From Branchiostoma floridae (taxonomy: Eukaryota; Chordata; Leptocardii; Amphioxiformes; Branchiostomatidae), in the NCBI RefSeq assembly GCF_000003815.2, contig NC_049979.1, positions 33,061,486-33,125,485 on the forward strand: a stretch of 64,000 nucleotides of DNA, written 5' to 3'. Numbering within the stretch: the stretch's first letter is position 1; the number at the start of each line of letters is the position of its first letter. Below, piece by piece: positions 10,041 to 20,869 of the stretch. Both the position numbers and the translations under genes were made by a program. The notes under the pieces were generated by a model. It had not been told where the DNA came from. It ran no database searches and worked only from the letters and a program-made list of their open reading frames with translations.

Positions 10041-11806
10041 TCGTTGAAATTCTCCAACCGTTTGTTTGTGTGGGAGGACGGCGTCGCTTTCCGCCTTTGT
10101 TCTGCTCCAAGTGACGCTGGTTTCCTGGATCTGCTGTTTGGGATCAAGAACGCAGAAAAATGGCTTGTACCTCACAACTTTGCTTGGATCTAAAAGCAAA
10201 GATCCTACAACGATTGTCCGCATTTGAACGCCATCCAAACAACCCGGCATGGCAGGCTGATAGGTTTGCTGAAATAGTGCCGAACAACAACCCTACCAAC
10301 ACGGAAGCACTGAAGGAAGTCCGACAGAAACTGTTTGTACAGTTTGAAGGACTCCCAATCAAGTCGGATTCACTCGTTAACGGAAGGTTAGTAAGACGTA
10401 ACAAAAACACTTCTCAACGCTTTACCTTGATAAAGGATATTGTAGCCCTGTTTAACCACATCAAACATGGCGACGTGTCGAGAGAACTCCTTGACTGTAT
10501 ACGTCCTAACCATGACTCCTGCATGCTCAGCCATACAAGCGACAGTAACGATACACAGTCACTCGTAGAGGACAATAATATAGTTAACGACCCACCCAAA
10601 AAAGTCAAAGTCAAGAACTTTCCGAAAAGAGTTGTGACATTGTGTTTTCATGTGAAGAACCCACTCAACATGTACTGCCATGCAAATCACTCCCAAAAGT
10701 TGTCAGGAGGCTGACTGATACGACACAGCAAATACAAGCAGAGTTGAACACCCTTAAGAACAGTAGAAACTTTGATCTGTGGCCAATGGGAACGAAGATC
10801 TCATTACGGAAGTGCAAAGGCTTTGAGACGAAAACGCTTCCCTTGTACAGATTATACAGGAGTTGACACTACAAAACTCTGAGGCGTGGAAATCGCAAAT
10901 GAGAAGATGCACAGTACACAACGAGGATGTAAACAAAAATGATGTAAACAAAGCACAACACCACGTGATCAGAATCTCTAATCGGTTTCCACCTCTCGAG
11001 TCCTTCATCGAGGATGAGGCTAACTTCCACAGTGAGAGTGACCTGTTGAATCGAGGAACCCGACAGTCTCCAGCCAGGCAACAGATTGAGACTTACAGAA
11101 AACAAGTAAGTTCTACAGTGGAAGACTTGCAGAAAGTGCCGTCATCATTGGAGAATCAATGATCAAGCACTTAAAGGGAAACAAGATGTCAAGGAGGAAG
11201 AATGTCAAATGCTTTACTCACCGAGGGGCTCGTTTAGAACAGCTCGTTCCATCCGCCGAGAGGATCATCGAAAAAGAAGATCCGAGCACTGTCATTCTCC
11301 ATGCCGGCACTAACATCAATAGAGACCCTGCTAACCTGGTGACTGACAAGGCGTACCACCTGGCATCGTCACTACAGCAACGCGGCGTGCCGGGCATTGC
11401 AATCTCCAGTGTGATCATGCGGACCAACGGAGACCGGGAATGGACCCAAGAAGTCAACAACGGTTTGTCACAGATTTGTTCTAACAACGGCTGGTACTTC
11501 ATCAACAACAACAACATCGGTCTGCGCCATATTTGTCACGATGGGGTCCACCTGGACAGAAATGGCACCGTCCAACTTGCGAAGAACCTGATCACCTTCC
11601 TGAGAGCTGACCGCCCAGCCAGCACAGTTCGCGCCGACACCTCGTTTGCCGACGCCGTCAGAGCTCCACCACGACTGGGTTTTCGGGGACGGAACCCCCA
11701 AGGACCATATGGTAGCTACAAAAGTCAAAAGTTTACCTTCATTCTTACTTTGTAATGCAAGATCTTTAGTTAATAAGCTGGACCAGCTGGATTAAAAAAA
11801 AAAAAA
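10041..11806 (+). mobile_element. CR1/L2-like LINE: 5' region with ORF1
   Basis: Retrotransposon fragment holding the whole ORF1 region and only the first codons of ORF2. Just after the ORF1 stop (about 11757), the codons around 11753-11790 can be read as CNARSLVNKLDQLD, the typical start of a CR1-like ORF2 endonuclease. The sequence then breaks into an A-run at about 11794-11806. Retention of the 5' end with loss of ORF2 is the reverse of normal LINE truncation. Confidence 0.75.
10160..11755 (+). pseudogene. LINE ORF1 with SGNH esterase domain, broken
   Basis: Three overlapping frames make one decayed ORF1. The first (10160-10714) begins MACTSQLCLDLKAK and has no named domain. The second (10863-11162) is linker-like. 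The third (about 11141-11755) is a clear SGNH-hydrolase-type esterase as found in CR1-like ORF1. It reads VIIGESMIKH at the nucleophile block, VILHAGTNINRDP at the conserved Gly-Asn block, and HDGVHLDRNG at the Asp-x-x-His block. The nucleophile motif is GES instead of the usual GDS; the Ser, Asn, Asp and His positions look intact. Frameshifts near 10714-10863 and 11140-11160 mean no single protein is made. It is a transposon gene and not a host hydrolase. Confidence 0.8.
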
Positions 11807-11861
11807 ACTTCTGTTACAACTAAATTCGGATTTTCTTACAGCGAAATTTCCTCCCATATTA

Positions 11862-12178
11862 CAGTAGACTGCCCCATTGACCATCCCATTGACCGCCGCT
11901 ATCCTTATTCAAAACATAACATCGTAATGGCAGTCAAAATCCGACGCAAACTGGCCGATCGCGATTTCGGCACGAGTTTTCATCAAAAATCGATGAAAAC
12001 CTCAATTTTGAAAATGATGCGGTCGTTATGGGCCCCAATTTGGGCCGATTGCGGTCGCGTTGGCCAGGTGGTCGTTGAGAAAAGGTCGCTTGATGCTCAC
12101 GCCAATGGGAAAAAATCGGGACCGAGAAAAAGCGGTCAAAATGGCCAGGTGGTCGCTCGGGCAGGTTTGACTGTATAG
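11862..12178. mobile_element. Small TIR element, TACAGT ends
   Basis: The left end reads TACAGTAGACTGCCCC. The reverse complement of the right end reads TACAGTCAAACCTGCCC. Termini of TA followed by CAGT are typical of Tc1/mariner-type elements with a TA target, which is an inference here. The body (about 310 bp) contains repeated AGGTGGTCG and GGTCGC motifs and no transposase, so it would be non-autonomous. A right-end fragment occurs at 902-940. Confidence 0.5.
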
Positions 12179-12480
12179 GATAAAGTGTAAAATTACGAGG
12201 GACAATACCAAGATTATACCTAAGCTGATGATGTGACCCACACCTTTGATTTTGACTAAATATGTTACCGATGAAGGATAACAGATTTAGATGTTTTCTG
12301 AAACGTTTGAACGTTTCTGACATTATAGGCTCGTTCTCATTTAAATGTCGAAATGCTGTCGCCTGACTTTACGCCTTGATATGGAGCAAATTTTAAACAA
12401 CATCACTGGTTCCTTCATTTTCCACAACCCCTGTAATGTTTTACAAAAGATGCACCACAACATTCGTATTGGTTGATGGC

Positions 12481-12672
12481 TTAGAAGATTATTATAGCCA
12501 CGGGTGGGATTTCACACTCTAAAAAATGGCTGTCGCCTGAGAAGAAACGAAGAATTCAAATAATAGCCAAAAATTCAACAGTTCAGTTCCCAGAATGATT
12601 GTTCGGCAGGTGAAATCAGCTACCCAGGCCCTCTGTCCGATCACGTCAGATCGCTACTATCACTGATCTTGG
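12481..12672. repeat. Dispersed repeat E, copy 1
   Basis: Block shared with 42210-42385. Shared landmarks are GAAGATTATTATAGCC, GGCTGTCGCCTGAGAAGA, ATGATTGTTCGGCAG and CAGGCCCTCTG. Length is about 180-190 bp. No pol III box or TIR was recognised. Confidence 0.75.
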
Positions 12673-12710
12673 AGGCTGTGTGAGGTGGTTTATGCCTGTC
12701 ACCAGATTCT

Positions 12711-13086
12711 GTAACAAACGTTACCACCACTAGTACGATGGTTGCCACGGTTATATTATGCACGTATAAGACTAGAAATGGCCGTTTTTGTGACGCTGTA
12801 CAGTTTTTCTGGCTTTCTAAAGAAACAAGAAAGGGTTGTTGACTGTCATTTGTATCCGACCTTGCTTAACAAAATGTTGTACAGAAATGACTGTAACAAA
12901 CGTTACCATTGTTCGATGCTGTCTAGGCTTTCTATTTGACCTGGTGTAAAAAAGCTGCCCACTTTTCAAATGTCCCTAGGGGCATTCACTTATACCTAAA
13001 TAATGTAGTCAATAAGGTGAGTCCTTTCGAAGAAAACAGGGTAAAGTCTACTGTTGTAACAAACGTTACAGGTAACGTTTGTTACA
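12711..13086. repeat. Recurrent GTAACAAACGTTAC motif cluster
   Basis: The 14-mer GTAACAAACGTTAC occurs at 12711-12724, 12893-12906 and 13056-13069. It then occurs inverted at 13072-13085, making a 15-bp-arm palindrome with a 2-nt centre (13055-13086). The sequence between copies does not look alike, so this is not a simple tandem array. Function unknown. Confidence 0.75.
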
Positions 13087-13433
13087 TGCCCTGTAATGCA
13101 TTACCAATGGGACCGAAAATAATAAGTTGCCATTTTTTGGCTATGGCTAAAAGAGGAATTTTCCCAAACAACCAAGTAGTTTTCAGTGAAAATAAAGCCG
13201 ATTTATTTTTCGACCAAAAAAATGCCATTTTCGACATTTCAATGAGAACGAGTGTATATCCAGTTGCTTAATTAATTTCTATTGGGCGAGATAAGCAGCT
13301 TTTGTAGAATATGCCAGCCAGATATGGTAACTCGATTTTTTTTTACTTATTCGGCTAACTTGAAATATCTGTAGCATATAAGTTAGCAACTATGTTTGAA
13401 TCAAAATTTTCTCACAATTGTCTTTGTTATTAT

Positions 13434-13662
13434 ATTGAAAGCAGAGAATGGGATCTTGACGTGGGATAACTACCATCAACACCATGACGTGGCGAGGGTT
13501 CCTAAAGCACTTCGACTGATCGACAGCCAGCTGATGAAAAGTGGAGGGATCTTATGTTTGGACTCCGACTTCCCGGACAGCGTGATGATCTCCGTCTTTC
13601 TGATGGACTACCTTGTAGAAATGTCTCAGTATGAGCTAGTTAACCTCGACAAGTGTTTCTGA
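13434..13662 (+). CDS. Putative terminal exon, unidentified gene
   Basis: An open frame runs from about 13396 to the stop at 13660-13662. A pyrimidine-rich stretch followed by ATTGAAAG (about 13425-13440) could be an acceptor. The inferred exon starts near AENGILTWDNYHQHHD and continues with KALRLIDSQLMKSGGILCLD and VFLMDYLVEMSQYEL. Its composition is protein-like, with mixed charged and hydrophobic residues. The pattern (acidic and His-rich, then a GGILCLDSDF strand) might fit the end of a Rossmann-type enzyme such as a SAM methyltransferase, but I do not recognise the family. No upstream exon was found between the fucosyltransferase and here. It may be a pseudo-exon. Confidence 0.35.
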
Positions 13663-13796
13663 AGTTTAAAAAAATTATTCAGAAAGAAAATGTTATATCT
13701 TACTTAATCATTGTTTACTATCAGTTTATTCCACATTGAAATAATGAAATTATGCTTAATAATGCTTCATTCTACAATTATATTTCACATTTTTAT

Positions 13797-13990
13797 TTAA
13801 CCCAATCTAGACCGGGCCTTTTTTTAGGATTCCCGAGGCCAGGGGGCTCTCTTGGCCCCACCTCGTAAATCTTAAACGACTTGGGCTACGATTTCCATTG
13901 GGATTATATAGTCGTATTTTTAATGGTTTTGATATCGTTATGACGTGACTATGACTTCGGCTAAAACCGTCTATATGGAATTTCCGCTAT
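13797..13990. mobile_element. TTAA element family A, end fragment
   Basis: Begins TTAACCCAATCTAGACCGGGC followed by a T-run and GGATTCCCGAGGCC. This corresponds to TTAACCCTATTCAGACCGGGC...TCCCTGGACC of the complete copy at 60584. The far end was not found. Confidence 0.6.
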
Positions 13991-15372
13991 ACCTGATTTA
14001 TGAAATATGTTATCGGGACCTGGGTAACACAGATCTGTCACTACGCCTGCAAACTGGTGAATTGACACAATTTTGACCAAAATAAAAAAAAAAGTTCAAA
14101 CCCAACCCTGATCCTTCTAACCAAAAAATAAAGTTTGAAGGTTGGGCAAACATTTTCAAGAAAAATAAAGAATGTTTAACGGTTTTAATTTTTTTTTTAT
14201 TTCAACGTATTCCCATTTTGTATCTTTTAACTAACGTAAGCCCTGTAGTAATTTAGGATTGAAAGGAATCACATAAAATTGCGCAGTTGTACAATTTAAG
14301 GCATGTAAAGAAGAAATGTCATTGTTTCATTTGATTTATGCCTGAATGAATCAAGTTTTTTTATCTCATTGTAATCACTTTTTGTAAATGACACGTGTAG
14401 CTTTCGCTATGTAGTTATTACCCTCTCTAATGGAAATTAAAACATTTATTTGCTAAGATTCTATGATTATGTGAAGCTTTCTGTTATTCCCATTGTCTTT
14501 TTTAAGGATACTGTTAAAAATATGGCTGACGAAGTCCGAAAATCATGATGGTCACAGATATGTACATTTTCTATGAAAGGAACTCCTGGGGGTACCCCCG
14601 AAAAAAATTGAAAACGTTGGCTAATGAGCCAAACATTTTTTTCTTGAGTCAATCTATACATGATGGGCACAAAGGAAATTTTTTGTGCAGAATTAACACC
14701 TGGGGCCCCTGGGGCAACAAAATCAGTTCAAAATCTTATCTCTAGTTCTACTCTTTATCATCAGTACTTTGTCTTATCTTTTGAAGCCATTTATAGGGCT
14801 TATTTACATGACGTCATTATCCCTCACCTTGCGAAAAGGGTCGGTTTCCGGACATTTCATGTATAGAATAATACCGAATTACTTACGTTTTCGGTGATAT
14901 ATTTATGAGTTTCCTAATAGATATATCCTACGGAAACATATCCTGCCTTGTTAACAGGAATATATTTTGTTGCAGAATATTAGGATCCGTGTCCGTATAA
15001 AGAATACAGTAAAAAAATACTAGTATATCACATATCCTTGAAAGTATACGGAGTTACATTCAAGCGTATACAAAAACATATTCTGCCTTTATAAGGGAAC
15101 ATATTTCAAAGCGACATATCCAGATTTATATGCTACATTTTTACTTTTGGGTGCCCCAATATTTTGTAATTCTGGTATAGTATACAGGAACAGTTTTGTC
15201 GCGGCACATCCGGATCCATATGTACTACAATTATTTTCCCGAATATCACCTAAAAATAACGTCTTTCCGATAACGTATAAGGAGCAATTTCCAAGGGAGA
15301 CCCAGAAGGTATTTGGAGCATTTTTGCTCTTAAAATCATATGAAAATTGAATGTTGTCTTTAAGTTTTCTCC
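13991..15372. other. Intergenic, no gene seen
   Basis: Low-complexity AT-rich DNA. Short frames at 14545-14866 and 15147-15350 have no coding character that I can support. Several near-repeats of ACATATCCTG/AACATATTCTGCC occur between 14930 and 15090. Confidence 0.45.
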
Positions 15373-15438
15373 TTAACCCTCAAACCACCGTACCTTTTCT
15401 GTGACATAGATTACCGTATGGGGTCAAAACTGACCCAT

Positions 15439-16095
15439 AACGTTTTGTACAAATACAGTTTTGTTTTTGTGACTCTTTTTGTGATTTGTATATATGTTTA
15501 GTTTCATCTAGTGCCCACTCTCTCGAAATTGAGAGAGGGCGGTACAAGAGGCTATCCGTGTGTGAAAGAATGTGCAAACAGTGTACGTCAAACGTGGTGG
15601 AAGACGAAACACATTTTATGTCAAACTGCTCTCTCTATAATCAAGAAAGAAAAGAGCTGTTCGAAGAGACCATCAAATTCCACCCAAACTTCCTCACATT
15701 CACTGACAAAAAGAAATCAGTTCTCCTTCTAACATCACAAAACCCACATATAATAAAAAAAAGGTGGGATCTTTCGTCTTCCACTGTCTTCGAAAAAGGA
15801 GTCGAACCCAATAACCCAGGATCTAGAGATAGCTTTTACTAGATTTAGACTAGAGTAGACACTTGTGATTTTGTATCTTACATTGTTTGAATCTTTTTAT
15901 GTTAACTGCAATTAGCCCACGGGCAAGAATTTGCAATAAACTTGATTAATTTAACTTATGATAATGAGGTAGAATTATTTTCACCTAATCATGTCAAACT
16001 GTCCCAAATAGATTAATGAAGCTAAACACATCACAAGCTGAATACATATCACAAAAAGAGTCACAAAAAAAACTGTATTTTTACAAAACGTTATG
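15439..16095. repeat. Inverted repeat arms flanking a LINE tail
   Basis: The left arm (15439-15494) reads AACGTTTTGTACAAATACAG and onward. The right arm (16044-16095), reverse-complemented, reads AACGTTTTGTAAAAATACAG and onward, and both continue through TGTGACTCTTTTTGTGAT. Arms are about 50 bp and the spacer (about 550 bp) is mostly a LINE 3' end. Confidence 0.75.
15500..15960 (+). mobile_element. LINE 3' fragment with zinc-knuckle C-terminus
   Basis: The frame ending at 15842 reads AHSLEIERGRYKR, ERMCKQC and VEDETHFMSNCSLYNQERKEL. This is the Cys-x-x-Cys...DE.HF...C pattern common at the end of non-LTR ORF2 proteins. A short 3' UTR follows, with AATTAGCCCACGGGCAAG and AATAAACTTGATT near 15935-15950. 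Only the last 110 or so codons remain. Confidence 0.7.
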
Positions 16096-16899
16096 AGGAC
16101 CACATTTTGTACTAATGCTATTCAGACCGGGGAAGATTTCTTTTATGCCCGCACCAACTTCAAAGTCACATGGATAGGTTATGCTAGGGCACCAAACTTG
16201 GTATCTTTTGAGAAAATGTTGAAAGCATGCAACTTTAGCAAAAAGCTCATTATTTTGCCATGGCAACGGAGTTCTGACAGGCATAATTATTCCGCAATTT
16301 TCTAATTTTGGCTTAAACATTCAAGTTTTAGGGTTTTCTTGGCAAAGCACACTTCTTCTTGACATCTTATAAAATTAAACGTAAATTTCATGATTCAATA
16401 TTCATAATTAATGCTTATTTAATGACGTCCTAGGTTGAAATCCAAGATGGCGGCCAATCTAAGCTAAATGACTCAATAGCGTCGTCATATAACATGATAA
16501 CGACATAAAAGTCGTTACCATAATTTCGTTGCACATGTACATCATTCTCTAAAAATTTCGTGATCATACAATAAGTAGTTTAGGCGTGGGTCTCAAAAGT
16601 TTGTTTAAAAAAATGCTGGGGTCAGTTTTGACCCCACTGGACCATACGTAAACTTTCTATGATAACGTAATCAACAATGAGCCAATCTCGGTAATAACGT
16701 ATGAGAAGTTATAAGACATATATACAAACAAACTCATGGGAGGAAATTTGTTTTCAACTAGAAATATCATAATGGCACATATTAATATAAGTCATACGGT
16801 GGTTTGAGGGTTAAAGAGTAATGACACTAGTTAAGATCAATAAATTCGTTGTAGATATTGGTATTTCTGCTTAATATTTTATTGATATAAGCTCCGTTA

Positions 16900-17972
16900 T
16901 TACCTCCATGAAATGTAATGGAATGGAGGTTATATTTTACCCTGTGTTTGTCTTTGTGTGTGTGTTTGTGTGAACAAGATAACTCAAGAACGGCTTGGTG
17001 GATTGGTTTCATACTTGGTGTGTTGGTAGAGTGTGATGAATGCTGGAAATGATTAGATTTTGGGCCCCCTAGCGGCTTCCCTTGGTACTGCAGCGCAACT
17101 TCCGGGTTTGCTATTTCGGTGTTCTGAACATGCTATGGTCACGATTTTTAGAGTATTAGATAGCTCTTGTGCTCAGGAAGAAATGACATAAGTTCGGGCC
17201 CCCTAGCGTCTAGTTTGGGGACAGCAGGCGCATTTTTGTCAAAAACTTCTGAAGAGGATAACTCAAGAAGGGAACAACGGATTTTCATGATTCTTGGTAT
17301 GTAGGTACCTCAGACAATGTTGTACAATATGAAATACTAATTATATAAAATAGGAGCCAATTTGCATGATTAATGACAACATTCAATCAAAGCAGTTTTT
17401 TCTATGTATCTCTTGTCTTGGACGTGATATGGTCTTGAAATTTGGGTGGTAGATAACTTTTAGTGTCATGACAAATTTGGGCAAGTTTCAGCCCCCTCAC
17501 ATCTAATTTGGGAACTGCAGGCGCGTTTTAGTCAAGACATTCCAAAGAGGATAACTGCAGAAAGGATTGACGGATTGGCATCATATAAGGCATGCGGGTA
17601 CCTTAGGCAAAGATGTTCATAATGATATACATGTTATGCAATTGAGGACTTAATTTGCATAATTAATGAAGAAATCGTATAATTCCATTGTTTTCAATAA
17701 CTGGACTTCAATAAATGTAACACATGTAAATTATGATAGGTGGGATATAAGCAGATACCAAATATGGTAATGAGCAACATATTTGAATAATTTACGTAAA
17801 AATTGCAAAACCGCTTTATGATTAATGATATGAATTTTATAATTGTGACATGTGTACGTTAGTCAATGATGAGCAACACCATGCATAAATTATGTTAATG
17901 TGTTAGTCAATTGCATGAAATTTACGAAAGCTCTAAATTTTCATGGAGGTATGCGGTCGCCGAACTCTAGTT
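16900..17972. mobile_element. Helitron-like or foldback non-autonomous element
   Basis: About 1.07 kb. The left end has a palindromic head (ACCTCCATG...GAATGGAGGT at 16902-16932) followed by a TG-rich stretch and AACAAGATAACTCAAGAA. The right end reads TTTTCATGGAGGTATGCGG followed by GCCGAACTCTAGTT. A subterminal small hairpin before CTAG resembles Helitron-type 3' ends; this is inference from architecture only. Internally there are three diverged copies of a unit containing GATAACT(C/G)(A/C)AGAA and AGGCGCGTTTT-like text. A related copy in the opposite orientation is at 34570-35175. No ORF. Confidence 0.5.
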
Positions 17973-18560
17973 CTAATTATGTTGTGTATTACGATCAGGT
18001 TCAGGGAATTCTTCTTTGACTTCGGACCAAGGCACTTAACATATCTTTCGTGACTTTATTCAGGGGAAATAATTTTCTATTTTTGGCTAGTGTCGTCCCG
18101 TGGACAGAAGGTTAAATGAAGGTCGCGTTATTAGGGAGATCCACATCCTACGCACGTAAAGAATACACCGCATATCGAAAAGAGTAGGGGACCTTTCGTG
18201 TGTCCGGATCAAACCCAGAGACTGGTCTCCAGGTTGACATTTTGAAAAAGTGATTGTCACATGTTATGTCAATCCTTCAACAAACGTGGTAAATCTAATC
18301 TACCTTAGACCTTAGGTCCTCCTGCGCCGAGAGTCACATTGGGCAGCAAGTACTTCCTATCGTCTTCTGACTGACAAAGCCATTTCTGCCTGTACCCACG
18401 TGATGCTGGCTCCTCTCAGATCCTCACTGAATGCCCGCATTAAAATGTGGTTTTTTTTGCATGCCTCTCGTACGTTTTCCACCTGAAGGAATCCAGGTCA
18501 TGGTTGTCTTGGAATTTCTGTGGTTCGGTAGGTGCAGGGTGTGCCCTGCAGCTGCATCCT
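17973..18560. other. Intergenic with decayed SINE
   Basis: No gene seen. A SINE body fragment is annotated at 18075-18250. The remainder, up to the LINE at 18560, was not recognised. Confidence 0.4.
18075..18250. mobile_element. tRNA-type SINE body fragment
   Basis: Contains GTTAAATGAAGGTC, ACGCACGTAAAGAA and CGAAAAGAGTAGGGG in order. These match the conserved body (GGACGTTAAA...GGCACGTTAAAGAACC...) of a SINE type common in marine invertebrates, known to me from general experience. A better copy lies at 46540-46860. The pol III head is not clear here. Confidence 0.5.
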
Positions 18561-19445
18561 CTTCCCTGTGGTGATTTTGATTAAGGGTTGGGAGTTGGCC
18601 CTTCTGAGGATTTCCTCGTTAGTGATGTGCTCTTGCCATCTAACTTTCAATATCTCCCTCAATTTCCTCTGGCGGAAACATCTATCTTCGTGTTGAAGTC
18701 TAGCTGAAGACTTTCTTGTCTCGCTGGCATAAAATAGCTGTGGGCGGGACTATGGTGTTGTACAGATGGAGCTTTGTGTCCAGGTTGATGTACTGGTTGA
18801 CCAAACCTTGCGCATCTTCGGAATTTTGCAGCCGCATTCCCGATTATGCAGTTGATATCCAGTTATACGTCGTCGTTGTAGCTGACCACGCTAAAGGTAG
18901 GTGAACTGGTCCACTGTTTCAAACGGACCATTGTTGACAATGATGTTTAGCGGTGGACGGCCGGTGTTATATCCCACTTCCATATCCTTGGTTTTCCCTG
19001 TACTCACCTTCAGCCCAACCTTCCCAAAGAACTGTTCCAGTTTTGCTGTCAGGTTCTGTAAGTCCTGGCTGGTCTCAGACAGTAGGGCTAGTTCATCTCC
19101 GAAGCCAAGGTCTGCTAGTCTCTCTTCTCCGTTCCATCTCATCCCCTCTCTACCTTTTCTGTAGTCTTCTTCAAGACCAAATCAATGGTCAGCAGGTAGT
19201 GGAACAAGAAAAGGATGTATCCTTGTCTAAGGCCCGTGACAATATCAAAGGGATCTGTTGTTCCTTCCACGGTCCTAACACAACACCTTGAGTTTGCGTA
19301 AGGGTCTTAAAAGCAATTGCAAACTGTCTTGGAATACGATATGAGCGAGAAATATTCCAGAGAGATGTTCTATGAATACTGTCAAAACCCTTTTTAAAGT
19401 CTATGAAGTTCAGTACTTGTGTTGTTTGGTACTCAAGACATTGAT
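18560..19445 (-). mobile_element. LINE RT fragment
   Basis: On the minus strand from 19445 down, frames read FIDFKKGFDSIHRTSLW (RT palm entrance), then LADLGFGDELALLSE (the YADD-equivalent block, degenerated to FGDE), then KTKDMEVGYNTG and DQFTYLGS-type thumb sequence. Order and spacing are those of an RT domain. The catalytic Asp pair is damaged and there are frameshifts, so it is dead. 5' and 3' ends are truncated. Confidence 0.75.
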
Positions 19446-20030
19446 TAATCTAAATTATTAAATGAATAATATTATATACATCAATTATCCTTATTTTTTA
19501 CGGCCAGCTGTTGTCTTGTTCCAATCTTTGTACATAAAGTAGTGCCGCGCAGTCAATTACTCCGTTTTTAACTCCAGGTTCTAGAGGTTGGCATGATCAT
19601 TATCGCCGTGGTGCATTCATTCCTGGACCAGTAGAATATCTTGTTTTCTGTATTTCCATTCATTCAGACCTTTCAAACCTCCAAGCCCTTTGAATACTAT
19701 CAACTTTCGGATTGGCAGTGTTAATTTAGAAGTTTCCTACGGGGATATCAGTTCTAGGAACTTTCCTGTATAGGCCTTGGTACCCTCTGACCTAACCGAA
19801 TGTTGCACAGGGCTGCAATTTATTTGACCGACCGGGCTCACGGCTGGCCGGTCATTTTAGATTAGGAAGATAGAATCTAGCTCTACAATGGAGTAAAATA
19901 CAAGAAATTGTAGCAAGCCTTCCCATGCCAATTCGTAAATCACGTCTAGAAAATGTACGTTTCACCACCGCCCTAAAAATTGAATAGGTTGATTAAAAAA
20001 AGTTCACAGTGGGTTCATAACATTCTTCCC
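19446..20030. other. Intergenic, nothing recognised
   Basis: AT-rich sequence with a GGCCGGTC/GACCGACCGGGC inverted motif near 19828-19855. No coding or repeat assignment. Confidence 0.4.
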
Positions 20031-20039
20031 CTTACCGGA

Positions 20040-20800
20040 GAAGATTGACAAGGTCAATCTGAAAAAACAATAACATATGAAACCACTGGGTAAACTACTT
20101 ACATTACAGGTATTATGGGAAAGCTACAAAAATCAACAATGTTGACACTTCTGTCCTTTGAACATGGAAAACTATCGTGAAACAGTTGTGCTAACTCAGT
20201 AGACAAACCCTGGGTAACATGAAGAGATCCAATTGAATGTCTGGCACACTCATCGTACAATCTGCTACATTGACTTGAACTTGAACATGAGGTCAGGAGT
20301 TACTGTGATATTCTACCCCCCCCCCCCCCCAACACCCCCCCAACACCCACCCACCCCGTTGTTTGGGCATTACACATGTAGGTCAGTAGCCTGGTACATA
20401 ATCATGACAGCAAAACTGACTGTTGCAATACCAAGCATACAAATATGGAAAAATGGGAATATACAAATATGGAAACAGATCTGATTCACAAGCAGATAAT
20501 TGCACTTCAGAAGCAAACGCTGGCTAACAGGAAACAGAACCAGCTGAATGTTTGGAACACCGAGGCACAAACTACATTCATACGTTGTTGACGACAGTAA
20601 AGTTTGTCTGGCTGTTACAAAACTTAAACCTGGGAACAGATATTGTATAGCAATGTATTGTACTTCAGAAGACAAACCCTATAGCTCAACATAAAGAGAA
20701 CCAGCTTAATACCTGACAAACCGATCGTACAATCTACACGCATACATTGTTGAAAAAAATATAAGTTAGGCAATTTTGTGCTTGATAGGTAAGCCTTTTA
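20040..20800. repeat. Degenerate tandem repeat, ~155-bp unit
   Basis: The phrase (A)CTTCAGAAG(A)CAAACC(C) recurs near 20198 (as AACTCAGTAGACAAACCC), 20507 and 20664. Each is followed by GAACCA(G/A)(C/T)TGAATG/TTAATACC and then ACAATCT..TACATTG/CATACATTGTTG. The spacings of about 309 and 157 bp fit a unit near 155 bp, with one interval holding two decayed units. The middle of the array contains a C-tract (20318-20341). Confidence 0.6.
20318..20360. repeat. C-rich simple repeat
   Basis: A long C homopolymer followed by AACACCCCCC/CAACACCCACCC units; low complexity. Confidence 0.85.
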
Positions 20801-20869
20801 ATGTGGTAAATAGAGAAGTTGTGAGGAATGTAATACACCACAGGGAATAGCTTAGATGCGTTTTTTCTC

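Larger units (their letters stand above)
15373..16814. mobile_element. TTAA element family B, nested copy
   Basis: Bounded by TTAACCCTCAAACCACCGTA at 15373-15392 and its inverse ACGGTGGTTTGAGGGTTAA ending at 16814. Both ends use the TTAA target, and the TIR is about 19-20 bp. A GGGGTCAAAACTGACCC palindrome lies at 15420-15436 and GGGGTCAGTTTTGACCCC at 16618-16635. The interior contains a LINE tail (15500-15960), inverted arms (15439-15494 and 16044-16095) and family-A-like sequence (16118-16520). TTAA targets with CCC-starting TIRs are characteristic of piggyBac-type elements. No transposase is present. Confidence 0.75.

Noticed and set aside
11141-11755. Host SGNH hydrolase/esterase gene
   Set aside because: The domain sits upstream of an ORF2-like start (CNARSLVNKLDQLD) and follows decayed ORF1 frames, which is the layout of CR1-like LINE ORF1.
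20040-20800. CRISPR-like array
   Set aside because: Repeats are long, degenerate and in an animal genome; no short identical direct repeats with unique spacers.
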